Shown here in pieces: positions 7,169 through 15,241 of a stretch of 23,554 nucleotides of DNA. The stretch spans positions 1 through 23,554 of the forward strand of contig JAFUGB010000241.1 in NCBI GenBank assembly GCA_017469605.1, written 5' to 3'. This DNA is from Clostridia bacterium. GTDB taxonomy: Bacteria; Bacillota; Clostridia; Christensenellales; Aristaeellaceae. The notes under the pieces were generated by a model, which ran no database searches, was not told where the DNA came from, and saw only the letters and a program-made list of their open reading frames with translations. Position 1 is the first letter of the stretch. Each line of letters starts with the position of its first letter. A program made the translations under genes and the position numbers.

Positions 7169-7504
7169 TTATTCCTCTCCTTTTGCGTCAAACCAGTCGT
7201 CAACGGGATTTCCGTGATCCTCCATATACTGGCGCAGCAAACCCAGCTCCCGGTCGGTAAAGCTGCGTTTGGGAAGGAACGGCGTATCCAGGCTGTCCCG
7301 CAGCAGAACATCCGTTCCAACATGAAGCCGATTTGCGATCAGCACCAGGGTAGGCAAGCTCGGTACGCGCGTACCCCGTTCAATATGTCCGTAAAAGGAA
7401 ACGGACAGTCCCACGCTTTTTGCGAACTCCTTTTGCAGCATACCCAATTCCTGCCGCTTCCTGGTGATCCGGGCGCCCAACGCTTCCGCGTCAAACAGCT
7501 TCAT
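7169..7504 (-). CDS. XRE-family helix-turn-helix regulator
   Basis: This 111-residue predicted DNA-binding protein has a Cro/C1-type HTH at about residues 9-65: ARITRKRQELGMLQKEFAKSVG, then the recognition region VSFYGHIERGTRVPSLPTLVLIANRL. The C-terminal ~35 residues are short and acidic with no recognised ligand domain. The ATG at 7504 has AAAGGAG at good spacing; the upstream frame extension lacks an RBS. It lies downstream of the alpha-galactosidase on the same strand with a 127-base gap, so it could be co-transcribed and regulate that gene, or be independent. The target is unknown. Confidence 0.88.
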   Translation of the reverse strand: MKLFDAEALGARITRKRQELGMLQKEFAKSVGLSVSFYGHIERGTRVPSLPTLVLIANRLHVGTDVLLRDSLDTPFLPKRSFTDRELGLLRQYMEDHGNPVDDWFDAKGEE

Positions 7505-7603
7505 GAAATCCACTCCTTTGTTATTCTTTCGTACCATATTATCCGCGGACCGGGCTTTAGCCGGCCAAACACGCCATGGCCGCATGCCCGCGCGTTAGCG
7601 AAT

Positions 7604-7621
7604 GGGAACAGAGAAGTTCCC
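7604..7621. repeat. Hairpin downstream of the alpha-galactosidase
   Basis: GGGAAC (7604-7609), a 6-base loop, then GTTCCC (7616-7621), about 11 bases past the stop codon on the minus strand. No T run follows, so at most it is a weak terminator or a processing/stability hairpin between galactosidase and regulator. Confidence 0.4.
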
Positions 7622-7631
7622 TGATATCTAT

Positions 7632-9806
7632 TTACGCACCTGACACATGCAGCGTATACAGCAGAGAAGCCGCATCTCCCCCATCCACAGGGCACAGCAA
7701 ACCAGAACGCATCAGCTCATCGCCGCCATAGCTTTCCCCAGTCTCCCGCACCGTATAAACCTTTTCCGGATCGAGTCCCTGGAGACAGACGAGCGCAGGC
7801 ACTTCATTGGCCAACGCATGGCCGCGCACAAAGGTAAATACGGCCTCGCTTTGATCCCCCGATACCGCCATCCACGCGGTATCGTTTCCTTCAAAGGGCG
7901 ACAGCAGCCTGTAAAATGTTCCATGCAGCCGGGTATCCTCGCTTTCCCGCGCATATTTTACCTGATTCTTCATGGCGCCGCGTTCGTCATCCGTCAGCTT
8001 TCTGGGGTCCAGCTCATATCCAAAGCACCCGCCCAGCGCCACCGCAAAACGGCTCTCAATAGGCGTGACCCTGCCGGTCTGGTGGTTGGGCACCGCGATC
8101 TGGTGGCTGCGCATGGCGGAAGGGGGCAGGAAAAGGCTGGTGCCGTATTGGATTTGGCAGCGGCACAGCGCGTCCGTGTTATCCGAGCACCAGAACTGCG
8201 GAACATAATAAAGCATCCCGGGGTCAAACCGACCGCCGCCCCCGGCGCAGCCTTCAAATAAAATATCCGGAAACTCCGCGGTAAGCCGCCCCATAACGGC
8301 ATACAATCCCAGAATATAACGATGGGGCAGTTCCTTTTGCCTTTCGGCGCCCAGCCAGGCTGAACCAATATTGCTGAAATTGCGATTCATATCCCATTTG
8401 ATATAGGACGCTTTACAGGCTTTCAGGGTATCGGACACCACCCTGTATACGTAATCCTGCACATCCTCACGACTCATATCCAATATTAGCTGATGCCGGC
8501 TGGTAATGGGCGCGCGCCCCGGGATGTGGATCGCCCACTCGGGATGGCTGCGATACAGCTCACTGTCCGGCGATACCATTTCGGGCTCCATCCAGATGCC
8601 AAACTGCAATCCAAGCGCCCGCACGCGATCCGCCAGCCGCTCCAGGCCCCCCGGAAGCTTTTTCCTGTTCACAAACCAATCGCCCAGCGAAGTGGTATCA
8701 TCGTCCCGATGGCCAAACCATCCGTCGTCCATGACAAACAGTTCAACGCCCGCTTCGGCCGCCGACCGAGCGATATCCACCAGCTTATCCTCGTCAAAAT
8801 CGAAATAAGCCGCTTCCCAGCTGTTGAACAGCACGGGCCGATGGGCATATACCCATTTGTGCGGCAGCAAATGCCTTTCCCACAGCGCATGGAACTCCTG
8901 GCTCATACCGTTCAGTCCCGACTGTGAATAAACCAGCACCGCTTCGGGCGTTTGAAACGCTTCGCCAGGGCACAGCTTCCATGAAAAATCAGCATCGTTA
9001 ATCCCTGCCGCGATCCGGACCGAACGATTTTGATACACCGCGGCCTTTGCCACGAAATTGCCGCTGTAGATCAGCGAAACGCCAAGGGCTTCGCCCTGCT
9101 GCTCGGTGGTCCCGCGCCGGGCCAACGCCATGAAAGGCGACTGCTGGTGGCTGCTGGCGCCGCACTGGGTGGCAGCGCCCTGGAAGCCCGGCATCAGCGC
9201 GCGGCGGTTTACGCTGCGCTCCCGCGCCCAGGAGCCGTTCAAGGTGATCATTTCCCAGCGATCGTCAGGCAGGTCCAGCGACAGGCTCATGACCTTTTCC
9301 AGCTGAATATCCCGCGTACCGCCGTTGACGATCCGCGCGCTGCGCGCGATCACATCGCAGTCATCAAAAACAGTATACAAAAGCTCTGCCTGCACCCGGG
9401 TGCAGGGATCGGCCAGAAGGACGCGCAGCGTTTTGCAATCGTCCCCAAAGGTGGCGGGCAAACCCGCCAGGGGCGGCTTGCCGTTTTTTATCTCAGCGCG
9501 AACATAGCGTAAATCAACGGCGACGCTGCCATCGGCGTTCTCTATGCCAAGCGCGCCTTCCCGCTGGTCTCCCAAACCGAAGGCGGGGTACTCCTGCGGC
9601 AGACGGTCCAGGCCGCATTCCTGGACCGTAAAGCTTTTTGTATCCCCCGCGCCCGTGTGCCGCAGCACCGCGTCGGCGTTGATTTGATGAAGCCTGCCCC
9701 CGAAATATATATGGGCCAGCACATTTTCAGGCATTACAGCCATGATATAGCTGATATGGTCGTTACGCAGGTGATAAAGATTTCCCTGCTGAAGAATTTC
9801 TGCCAT
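7632..9806 (-). CDS. Alpha-galactosidase, GH36 family
   Basis: This enzyme hydrolyses terminal alpha-1,6-galactose from melibiose, raffinose-type sugars and galactomannans. The protein has 724 residues, normal for the GH36 clostridial/bacillar type (about 730). An N-terminal beta-sandwich domain (about 1-320) precedes a TIM barrel. The catalytic nucleophile is predicted as D472 in YIKWDMNR and the acid/base as D542 in WCSDNTDA. FVMDDGWFGHRDD and the C-terminal beta domain also fit. There is no signal peptide, so it acts in the cytosol on imported oligosaccharides. The ATG at 9806 has AAAGGAG upstream; 16 extra codons upstream are open but unsupported. A consensus-like promoter lies at 9928-9956. 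No transporter gene is adjacent. Confidence 0.95.
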   Translation of the reverse strand: MAEILQQGNLYHLRNDHISYIMAVMPENVLAHIYFGGRLHQINADAVLRHTGAGDTKSFTVQECGLDRLPQEYPAFGLGDQREGALGIENADGSVAVDLRYVRAEIKNGKPPLAGLPATFGDDCKTLRVLLADPCTRVQAELLYTVFDDCDVIARSARIVNGGTRDIQLEKVMSLSLDLPDDRWEMITLNGSWARERSVNRRALMPGFQGAATQCGASSHQQSPFMALARRGTTEQQGEALGVSLIYSGNFVAKAAVYQNRSVRIAAGINDADFSWKLCPGEAFQTPEAVLVYSQSGLNGMSQEFHALWERHLLPHKWVYAHRPVLFNSWEAAYFDFDEDKLVDIARSAAEAGVELFVMDDGWFGHRDDDTTSLGDWFVNRKKLPGGLERLADRVRALGLQFGIWMEPEMVSPDSELYRSHPEWAIHIPGRAPITSRHQLILDMSREDVQDYVYRVVSDTLKACKASYIKWDMNRNFSNIGSAWLGAERQKELPHRYILGLYAVMGRLTAEFPDILFEGCAGGGGRFDPGMLYYVPQFWCSDNTDALCRCQIQYGTSLFLPPSAMRSHQIAVPNHQTGRVTPIESRFAVALGGCFGYELDPRKLTDDERGAMKNQVKYARESEDTRLHGTFYRLLSPFEGNDTAWMAVSGDQSEAVFTFVRGHALANEVPALVCLQGLDPEKVYTVRETGESYGGDELMRSGLLCPVDGGDAASLLYTLHVSGA

Positions 9807-9839
9807 ACCGATCTCCTTTATCAAACGCCGGTGATCAGG

Positions 9840-9852
9840 GTATTCAGAATAC
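9840..9852. promoter_or_regulatory. Palindrome in the alpha-galactosidase leader (possible operator)
   Basis: GTATTC-A-GAATAC, a perfect 6+6 palindrome around one base, lies between the promoter (9928-9956) and the start codon (9806). It is about 70 bases after the predicted transcription start. It could bind a repressor. The nearby XRE protein is only one candidate. Confidence 0.4.
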
Positions 9853-9927
9853 ATCGCACAGCCGCCGTTTCGGGCAGGCGCAAAGCTTCCGATTTGTATC
9901 CTCGCCGGGCGAATTTTGGCTGTTCAC

Positions 9928-9956
9928 ATTATATATTATATTGAAAACCTTCGCAA
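9928..9956 (-). promoter_or_regulatory. Promoter of the alpha-galactosidase
   Basis: Minus-strand TTGCGA (9951-9956), 17 bases, TATAAT (9928-9933). The start would be near 9921, giving a leader of about 115 bases. Confidence 0.7.
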
Positions 9957-10000
9957 GGCTAAAACGATATTTGCTGGCAAAAAAGCGTTCCATATTCCTG

Positions 10001-10029
10001 TTGTTTTTTTCGCGGTCTTATGTTATATT
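10001..10029 (+). promoter_or_regulatory. Promoter of the rubredoxin gene
   Basis: TTGTTT (10001-10006), 17 bases, TATATT (10024-10029). The start near 10036 leaves a leader of about 25 bases that contains the RBS TTTGGAGG. Confidence 0.65.
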
Positions 10030-10060
10030 GATTATGGAAAAATCTTTTGGAGGTAGAAAA

Positions 10061-10222
10061 ATGAAGAAATACGAATGTCCCTGCGGTTATGTGTACGATC
10101 CTGCCGAAGGCGATCCTGAAAACGGCATTGCTCCCGGCACCGCCTGGGAAGATGTGCCCGAAGATTGGGTTTGCCCCACCTGCGGTCTGGGCAAGGATGC
10201 CTTCACCGAAGTAGAGGAATAA
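10061..10222 (+). CDS. Rubredoxin
   Basis: This small one-iron electron carrier works in redox and oxygen/peroxide detoxification chains of anaerobes. The 53 residues are a normal length. The second iron knuckle is standard (CPTCG, followed by KDAF), and the core (YDPAEGDPENGIAPGT...DVPEDWVCP) is canonical. The first knuckle reads ECPCGY, so the two cysteines are C6 and C8 in a C-x-C-G arrangement, one residue shorter than the classical C-x-x-C-G. The codons are TGT CCC TGC, with no sign of a frameshift. A strong RBS (GGAGG) precedes the ATG. It is monocistronic, with its own promoter and terminator. Confidence 0.95.
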   Translation: MKKYECPCGYVYDPAEGDPENGIAPGTAWEDVPEDWVCPTCGLGKDAFTEVEE

Positions 10223-10239
10223 TCCCCTTCCAGCCTGGA

Positions 10240-10278
10240 AAAGGGCCGGCCGTCCGTAAAGGATGACCGGCCCTTTTT
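10240..10278 (+). terminator. Intrinsic terminator of the rubredoxin gene
   Basis: AAAGGGCCGG (10240-10249) pairs with CCGGCCCTTT (10267-10276), with a run of five T at 10274-10278. It lies 17 bases past the stop codon. Confidence 0.9.
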
Positions 10279-10390
10279 CAGCGCAGCAAAATGTTGAGCT
10301 GCCGTCAATAAATGCTTGCCAACGACTCTTTGGCCCTTCCCGCAATTAAAACGGCAGGCATATGAAAGAAGCCTTTTTCCTGAGCGTACC

Positions 10391-10424
10391 AAAAATCGCC
10401 CGCCGAACGCATCCGGCGGGCGAT
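10391..10424 (-). terminator. Intrinsic terminator of the SpoIID operon
   Basis: On the minus strand an 11-bp GC-rich stem (10414-10424 with 10395-10405, core CGCCCGCCG) with an 8-base loop is followed by five T, two bases after the stop codon. The 110 bases between this and the rubredoxin terminator hold nothing I recognise. Confidence 0.92.
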
Positions 10425-10426
10425 CT

Positions 10427-12181
10427 TCACTTCATTCGCTCCACGTATTGTTCCATTACATAGCCCTCCAGCGTGCCGATCCTCACCTTGAGCCAGCCAT
10501 CGGGCAGCTGCTGTTCCACGATCATTTCCTGCCCATAGTAAAGCTGCCGGAGCACATCGGCCTCCATGCTGGGCGCGCTGCGCAGGTTCAGGTAGGAATT
10601 GACGCCGATCTGCGTTACACGCGCCCGCCATTCCCCCGCTTTTAATTCGGCGGGAATGGGAATCAGCGTGGGCCGGGGCGTGGGGGTGGCCGCCGGGCCC
10701 GGCGTGATCAGGAATTGAGCGCCCACCGCGGGCGGCAGCACGACCCGGGTATTGATTTCCTTCAGCGTCACGCCCGGATAATAGAACCGCAGGATCTGAT
10801 CATACGTCCATTTATACTGCCCGGCCATCCATTGCGCTCCGCGCTGGCTCATGCCGACGCCATGGCCATAGCGGCGCGCCTCGATCCGGAAGGCTGTATC
10901 GGTTTCTGTCACCGTGAAAATCTCATTATTGGTTCCGTTTATGCCCAGGCCCAATATGGGTTTCACCCCGGTAAAAACAGGCACATCCACCGTGACCGGC
11001 TCGGCCAGCGGCTGAAAATCGGATAAGGCGGGCGTGGGCGCAGGCGTTGCCAAAGCCTGCGGCGCCGTTGTGGAAACCGGACCGGATGAAGCCAGCGGAA
11101 CCTGGAAAATGCTTATTTCTTCCTCTTCCGGTTCGATCCGCGTGATCAGCTTTTTGGCCTCCGCGCGTACCGTCAGGCGAAGCTGCGTCATGACCATGGA
11201 CTGATCGCTGTCTTTGGGCGTATGCAATTCCATGCTGTCCACCGCGAGGATGTTGATATCCTCCGCATCGCCCGTATAGCCCATGGCCGCCAGCGGTTCT
11301 GCCATAAGCAGCTTCACGGCATTTGTAAACGCAGCATTTCCAACGATCCCGTTGGCGGGCTTTTTGGCAATGCTGATCTTTTTGACCGTGCTTTCCGGGT
11401 TTTCCACATCATAGGGGTCGGCATGCATGGTAATGTAGTTTCCGTCATTTTTGCCCCAGACATGGTCCGGGATCTCCACCTGTCCCCCGTTGCTGGCGGT
11501 ATAATAACAGTTGGCCAGCGCGTTCTGATAAAAACCGCATACGCCGGCCGTTTCCAAAACCGCTTGGGCCGCGTTCCTGTTTTCCTTCTGATAGCCGCGA
11601 TAGACCTGATCGTTGGTATTGTCCACCAGGTCATAATCGCCGGCCCCGTTCGCCTTGCGCAGGGCATAGGTCCGGGCTGCCACCGCCTGGGACTTCAGCG
11701 CCTCCAGGGGAAAAGAATCGCTCATTTCATAGGGCACCACCCCCAGCAAATATTCCTCCACAGGAATATGCAGGATGGCGCGAAGCGTTTTATTTTCTGC
11801 TTTTAACCGCAAATCCCCGCAGTATAAGGCGTAGCCCCCATCGATGCGCAGGCCGTTTTCGCCATCAGTATCCGTGGCATGGCGTATCAGGCGCACATCG
11901 TTTCCCACATCCAGCGCCATGCCTTCATAATAAACAATAATGGGGCCCGCGGCACAGGAAAAAGTCAGCTTTGAGCCGCGCTGGAAGGAAATATCGCCCA
12001 ATGTATAGCTGCCGTCCAGCGATACAGTCACCCGGTCAGACAGGTTCAGCCGCGTCAGCAGCACGCGAACCACATTGTCCTCCGCCTTGGCGCAGCTGTT
12101 CAGCAGCACCGCCAAGCACAGCGCAATCAGCGGCACAGCCAGCAGATGATGTACATGTGTTTTTGCGCTCAATGCCTTCAT
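10427..12181 (-). CDS. SpoIID/LytB-domain lipoprotein with C-terminal SH3 domain
   Basis: A 584-residue predicted surface protein. A lipoprotein signal peptide comes first (hydrophobic 13-27, lipobox LNSC with C30). An N-terminal beta region follows, then a SpoIID/LytB domain from about 130. The predicted catalytic Glu is E152 in GVVPYEMS. It is followed by ALKSQAVAARTYAL, and the domain ends with YGHGVGMSQRGAQ and FYYPGV. Two Pro/Thr/Ala-rich linkers interrupt or follow it (one within the domain, one near 500). A bacterial SH3 domain with NLRSAPS occupies the last 65 residues. SpoIID proteins are lytic transglycosylases acting on peptidoglycan, usually on denuded glycan in spore engulfment. 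The SH3 domain and lipid anchor suggest a cell-wall role, not strictly sporulation. The start is uncertain: AAAGG abuts the ATG, four bases after the upstream stop. Confidence 0.88.
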   Translation of the reverse strand: MKALSAKTHVHHLLAVPLIALCLAVLLNSCAKAEDNVVRVLLTRLNLSDRVTVSLDGSYTLGDISFQRGSKLTFSCAAGPIIVYYEGMALDVGNDVRLIRHATDTDGENGLRIDGGYALYCGDLRLKAENKTLRAILHIPVEEYLLGVVPYEMSDSFPLEALKSQAVAARTYALRKANGAGDYDLVDNTNDQVYRGYQKENRNAAQAVLETAGVCGFYQNALANCYYTASNGGQVEIPDHVWGKNDGNYITMHADPYDVENPESTVKKISIAKKPANGIVGNAAFTNAVKLLMAEPLAAMGYTGDAEDINILAVDSMELHTPKDSDQSMVMTQLRLTVRAEAKKLITRIEPEEEEISIFQVPLASSGPVSTTAPQALATPAPTPALSDFQPLAEPVTVDVPVFTGVKPILGLGINGTNNEIFTVTETDTAFRIEARRYGHGVGMSQRGAQWMAGQYKWTYDQILRFYYPGVTLKEINTRVVLPPAVGAQFLITPGPAATPTPRPTLIPIPAELKAGEWRARVTQIGVNSYLNLRSAPSMEADVLRQLYYGQEMIVEQQLPDGWLKVRIGTLEGYVMEQYVERMK

Positions 12182-12185
12182 CCTT

Positions 12186-12833
12186 TCAAAGCGCATGCAG
12201 CAGGTTGAAATCCCGGATGGTGTCGCAGGCAGCCCAGTACATAGCGTACTGGATCTGGGTGCCGATATAGATTCCCTTTTCATTATGGTTGGCAGAGGTT
12301 ATGGCGCTATCGGCAATCACTTCCCGCACAACGCCCGCAACCCTGGGTTCCATCGTTTCGCTGTAGGAATCCAGCACCAATACCTGCCTTTCATCCTCCG
12401 ATACCCGGGCATCCAGCAGGGATACGATATGACCCACCCGGAGATTGCACAGCGCTACTCCGCGATGCGCATATAAATGGTGCCACAATTCATTAATATC
12501 ATTCCGCAATCCATCCATTTCATACCGGAATCCAAATTTTTGGGCCCAGCCTTTCTCCATCATGGCCGCCAACAGCGCGGGACGGTCCGTGCCGTCGTCG
12601 CCCCGTCCGCCGTTGGCCATGGAAAAATCGGCCAGCTCCTCGGCCGAGAATTCCCTGCCCGTGAGCCATTGACCGCAGTGACACATAGAAAACACACCGC
12701 AGCCGGCGCTGGATAATGTAGCCTTCTGCGGTGTTCTGTAATCATAGGGATGCGTCCACAATCTGCTGCGCTGATTCAGCACAGTTACAGTCTTTCCCCG
12801 AAAATCAAATCGTATACTTTTCCCCGTTACCAT
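12186..12833 (-). CDS. C39-like (papain-like) cysteine peptidase domain protein
   Basis: The protein has 215 residues and no evident signal peptide. The pattern fits peptidase C39-like proteins: an early Gln (Q21 in LNQRS), the catalytic Cys (C45 in SSAGCGVFS), a His in a strand (H135 in RVGHIVSL) and an Asp (D155 in VLDSY). That order of residues is the reason for the call; sequence similarity beyond it is modest. It might cleave peptides, process a leader or act as an amidase-like protein on cell-wall peptides. The ATG at 12833 has AAGGAGG five bases upstream. It overlaps the methyltransferase-like gene by 29 bases and is four bases from the SpoIID gene, so the three are one operon. Confidence 0.7.
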   Translation of the reverse strand: MVTGKSIRFDFRGKTVTVLNQRSRLWTHPYDYRTPQKATLSSAGCGVFSMCHCGQWLTGREFSAEELADFSMANGGRGDDGTDRPALLAAMMEKGWAQKFGFRYEMDGLRNDINELWHHLYAHRGVALCNLRVGHIVSLLDARVSEDERQVLVLDSYSETMEPRVAGVVREVIADSAITSANHNEKGIYIGTQIQYAMYWAACDTIRDFNLLHAL

Positions 12834-13425
12834 TGCTGCCTCCTTCATTGCGTTTCCAGCCCATGGCAATACCCACAAAGGGCATTGACAGGCGATATGA
12901 GACATCGCTAAAGCTCACATTTTCCATTTCTTTCAAAAGCGAATGGGGTTTTAAATGCCCTTCCATATCGCCTACGCCCGCCATCTCAGCCGCGCCGCAC
13001 AGGATTTCCGGCAATCCGTGCACAGCAATCAGCAGCTGGCCGTTGGGCTTCAGCACGCGGATCGCTTCTTTCAAAAACCCGCAGTCCTCCCCCTCGCTCT
13101 TGTCCATATGATAAAAAACGGCGTCAAAGCATTTATCCCGCCAGGGAATATCCTCCTTCCGAGCGCAGAAAATTTCGGCGTCCGGCATATCGTCCTGCAA
13201 AGCGCGAGCCTGCTGCGCGCTGTCCACGATACCGCAGGCGCGCAGACTGAATTTTTGAGAAAGATAGCGCAGCAAGGCCACATCGCTGCATCGCATATCC
13301 AGGATGGCGTTATAATCGTCCACAATCGCCCATTGCGCCAGCGCTTTCTGGGCGCCATGAAGCTGCGTGCCCGTTTTTCCTCCCAGCCAGCTCAGCCAGG
13401 ATCGCTCCTGTGTACGTTCCAGCAT
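12805..13425 (-). CDS. Class I SAM-dependent methyltransferase-like protein
   Basis: A 206-residue protein with the layout of a small class I methyltransferase. Motif I is AILDMRCSDVALL (about 40-52), an acidic strand end lies near CGIVDSAQQA, and FDAVFYHMDKSE resembles motif IV. AIRVLKPNGQLLIAV resembles post-motif III of Methyltransf_11 proteins. Motif I lacks the usual glycine-rich GxGxG, so SAM binding may be altered or lost. The substrate is unknown. It is first gene of the three-gene operon with the C39-like and SpoIID proteins. The ATG at 13425 has GGGGGA upstream. Confidence 0.72.
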   Translation of the reverse strand: MLERTQERSWLSWLGGKTGTQLHGAQKALAQWAIVDDYNAILDMRCSDVALLRYLSQKFSLRACGIVDSAQQARALQDDMPDAEIFCARKEDIPWRDKCFDAVFYHMDKSEGEDCGFLKEAIRVLKPNGQLLIAVHGLPEILCGAAEMAGVGDMEGHLKPHSLLKEMENVSFSDVSYRLSMPFVGIAMGWKRNEGGSNGNGEKYTI

Positions 13426-13469
13426 ACTCTTTCCCCCAAATAAAAATCACCCTGCGTATATGCAAGGTA

Positions 13470-13498
13470 ATTATAACACATTTTAGAAATAATTGCAC
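13470..13498 (-). promoter_or_regulatory. Promoter of the methyltransferase-C39-SpoIID operon
   Basis: TATAAT (13470-13475) on the minus strand, with GTGCAA as a weak -35 (13493-13498) at 17-base spacing. A small 6-bp hairpin CCTTGC/GCAGGG (13450-13467) lies at the predicted start. Confidence 0.55.
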
Positions 13499-13526
13499 TA
13501 CATTTTGTAATAAAATTTTAATAAAA

Positions 13527-14423
13527 TTATCTCTTTTTCTCAATCATTTCCCGGGCCCACCGGGCATGCTCCGCCACAAGGGCGGATGAGCTTTGCGTGA
13601 GGGCGGTGATGATCTCCAGATACCCAGGGGCGCCGGTATTGCCCGCCGCAAGAAGCGCCTGTGCGATGATCCTGTTCCGGATGGCATAGTTTTTGCCATA
13701 GCGGGCGGCAAAATCAGCCAGGGTCCCCGCATCGCAAAGCAGCAATTCCTCCAGCGTAAAATCATCCTCCGCCGTGCGCCGCTCCTCCATCCGCGCATTT
13801 GCCGGGCAGACCCGCTGACAGATGTCGCAGCCAACAATGGCCCGTGCGCCGGCCTCTCCTCCGATATATTTTCGCAGGTGCACGGGCATGGGTTTTCCGC
13901 TGAGCATATAAAACCGGATGCATCGCTCCTTTTCAAAGCCCTTTTCTGTGATCGCACCGCCCGGGCAAGCGCGCTGGCACCGGCGGCAATCGCCGCAGGA
14001 AAGCTGGCTGTGATCATAGGGTATGGCGCGTTCCTGCGCCACCTCCGCGGACAGTCCCACCAATTCCAGGCAGAAGCGCGATCCTATATCCGGCAGGTAG
14101 TTCAGCGTATTTATCCCCGTGCCAAAGGCGGCATGCCGTCTGCACATGGGTTTCAGCTTCAGATTGCTCAGGGGAAGCGCTTCGATACCATTCTCTTCCG
14201 CGATCCGCTCCGCCATGGCCCGGGCCGCGTGGAATGCCGCGTTGCTGGCCGGATAAAAGCGATCCACCAGCAGGCCGCCGGGCGTATAAGTGCGGACCAG
14301 CAGTACCAGCGTTCTGATATGCTCAGGCGCGCCATCCCCCGGCATGGGCGCAAAGCAATACGCCGCAGAGAACTGGGCCTCTGCGGCATATCGGCTTATA
14401 TCGCTGTAAGTCAGTCTTTTCAA
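13527..14423 (-). CDS. QueG-like 4Fe-4S double-cluster protein (epoxyqueuosine reductase family)
   Basis: A 298-residue iron-sulfur protein related to epoxyqueuosine reductase, which completes queuosine in tRNA using cobalamin and two [4Fe-4S] clusters. GTGINTLNYLPDIGSRF (101-117) matches the QueG core. The clusters are represented by C143, C146, C149, C153 and by C199, C202, C206 (CDICQRVCP), with another conserved Cys at 168. The C-terminal ~60 residues look like HEAT-type helices. It is shorter than B. subtilis QueG (about 386), so its activity is uncertain. I chose the TTG at 14423, one base after the upp stop; no ATG follows before the conserved region, and upstream frame lies within upp. 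The RBS is poor, so translation probably depends on coupling to upp. Confidence 0.8.
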   Translation of the reverse strand: MKRLTYSDISRYAAEAQFSAAYCFAPMPGDGAPEHIRTLVLLVRTYTPGGLLVDRFYPASNAAFHAARAMAERIAEENGIEALPLSNLKLKPMCRRHAAFGTGINTLNYLPDIGSRFCLELVGLSAEVAQERAIPYDHSQLSCGDCRRCQRACPGGAITEKGFEKERCIRFYMLSGKPMPVHLRKYIGGEAGARAIVGCDICQRVCPANARMEERRTAEDDFTLEELLLCDAGTLADFAARYGKNYAIRNRIIAQALLAAGNTGAPGYLEIITALTQSSSALVAEHARWAREMIEKKR

Positions 14424-14424
14424 T

Positions 14425-15054
14425 TTACTTGGTGCCAAACAGGCGGTCGCCGGCGTCTCCCAGTCCGGGGATGATATAGCCATGATCGTTGAGCTTTTCA
14501 TCCATGGCGGCCACGTAGATATTGACATCGGGATGATCGCGCTGAATGCGCTGCACCCCCTCAGGGGCGGCAATCAGGTTGACCAGGCGGATATTGTGGC
14601 AGCCGCGATCCTTGATGAACTGGATGGCCGCGGAAGCGCTGCCGCCGGTAGCCAGCATGGGATCAACCACGAACAGTTCGCGCTGTTCGGCATCCACAGG
14701 CAGCTTGCAGTAATATTCCACGGGCTGCAGGGTTTCCGGATCGCGGTACAGGCCGATATGGCCAACCTTGGCGTTGGGGATCAGGTTGATGATGCCATCC
14801 ACCATGCCCAGCCCGGCGCGCAGGATGGGAATGATGCCGATGGGCTTGCCGGAAAGCATCTTTACGGTGGTTTTGCAGATGGGCGTTTCAATTTCCACAT
14901 CCTCGGTGGGCAAGTCGCGGGCAACCTCGTATACCATCAGCATGGCGATTTCGTCCAGCAATTCGCGGAACTGCTTGTTGCCGGTGTTTTTGTCGCGCAT
15001 GATGCTCAGTTTATGCTGAATCAGGGGATGATCGAAGACATGTACCTTGCTCAT
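14425..15054 (-). CDS. upp: Uracil phosphoribosyltransferase
   Basis: This enzyme makes UMP from uracil and PRPP in pyrimidine salvage. The 209 residues are the exact family size. The PRPP loop VDPMLATGGSA, the segment IPILRAGLGMVDG and the uracil-binding C-terminus YIPGLGDAGDRLFGTK (ending in YI-x-GLGDAGDR) are all present. The ATG at 15054 has GGAGGG upstream; the open frame extends to 15207 but only through the promoter. It has its own promoter and is followed, one base after its stop, by the QueG-like gene. Confidence 0.97.
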   Translation of the reverse strand: MSKVHVFDHPLIQHKLSIMRDKNTGNKQFRELLDEIAMLMVYEVARDLPTEDVEIETPICKTTVKMLSGKPIGIIPILRAGLGMVDGIINLIPNAKVGHIGLYRDPETLQPVEYYCKLPVDAEQRELFVVDPMLATGGSASAAIQFIKDRGCHNIRLVNLIAAPEGVQRIQRDHPDVNIYVAAMDEKLNDHGYIIPGLGDAGDRLFGTK

Positions 15055-15094
15055 AATTTCCCTCCGTAATTCATTTAATGGCCTAACCTTATTT

Positions 15095-15123
15095 ATTATA
15101 CAGGAAAAGTGAAAGGAGGGCAA
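15095..15123 (-). promoter_or_regulatory. Promoter of upp
   Basis: Minus-strand TTGCCC (15118-15123), 17 bases, TATAAT (15095-15100). The leader is about 35 bases. No PyrR-type attenuator is visible. Confidence 0.7.
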
Positions 15124-15180
15124 TACCCAAATTCGCACGCGCTTTTGTAAATAACGGGGCATACATTTCAATAAAACCGC

Positions 15181-15208
15181 TTGCGGATTTTCAACAAAAT
15201 GATACAAT
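15181..15208 (+). promoter_or_regulatory. Promoter of the P-loop kinase gene
   Basis: TTGCGG (15181-15186), 16 bases, TACAAT (15203-15208), followed by AAGGAGG at 15228-15234. It diverges from the upp promoter. Confidence 0.55.
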
Positions 15209-15241
15209 CAACAGGAAAGCTGTTCGCAAGGAGGATCCGTG

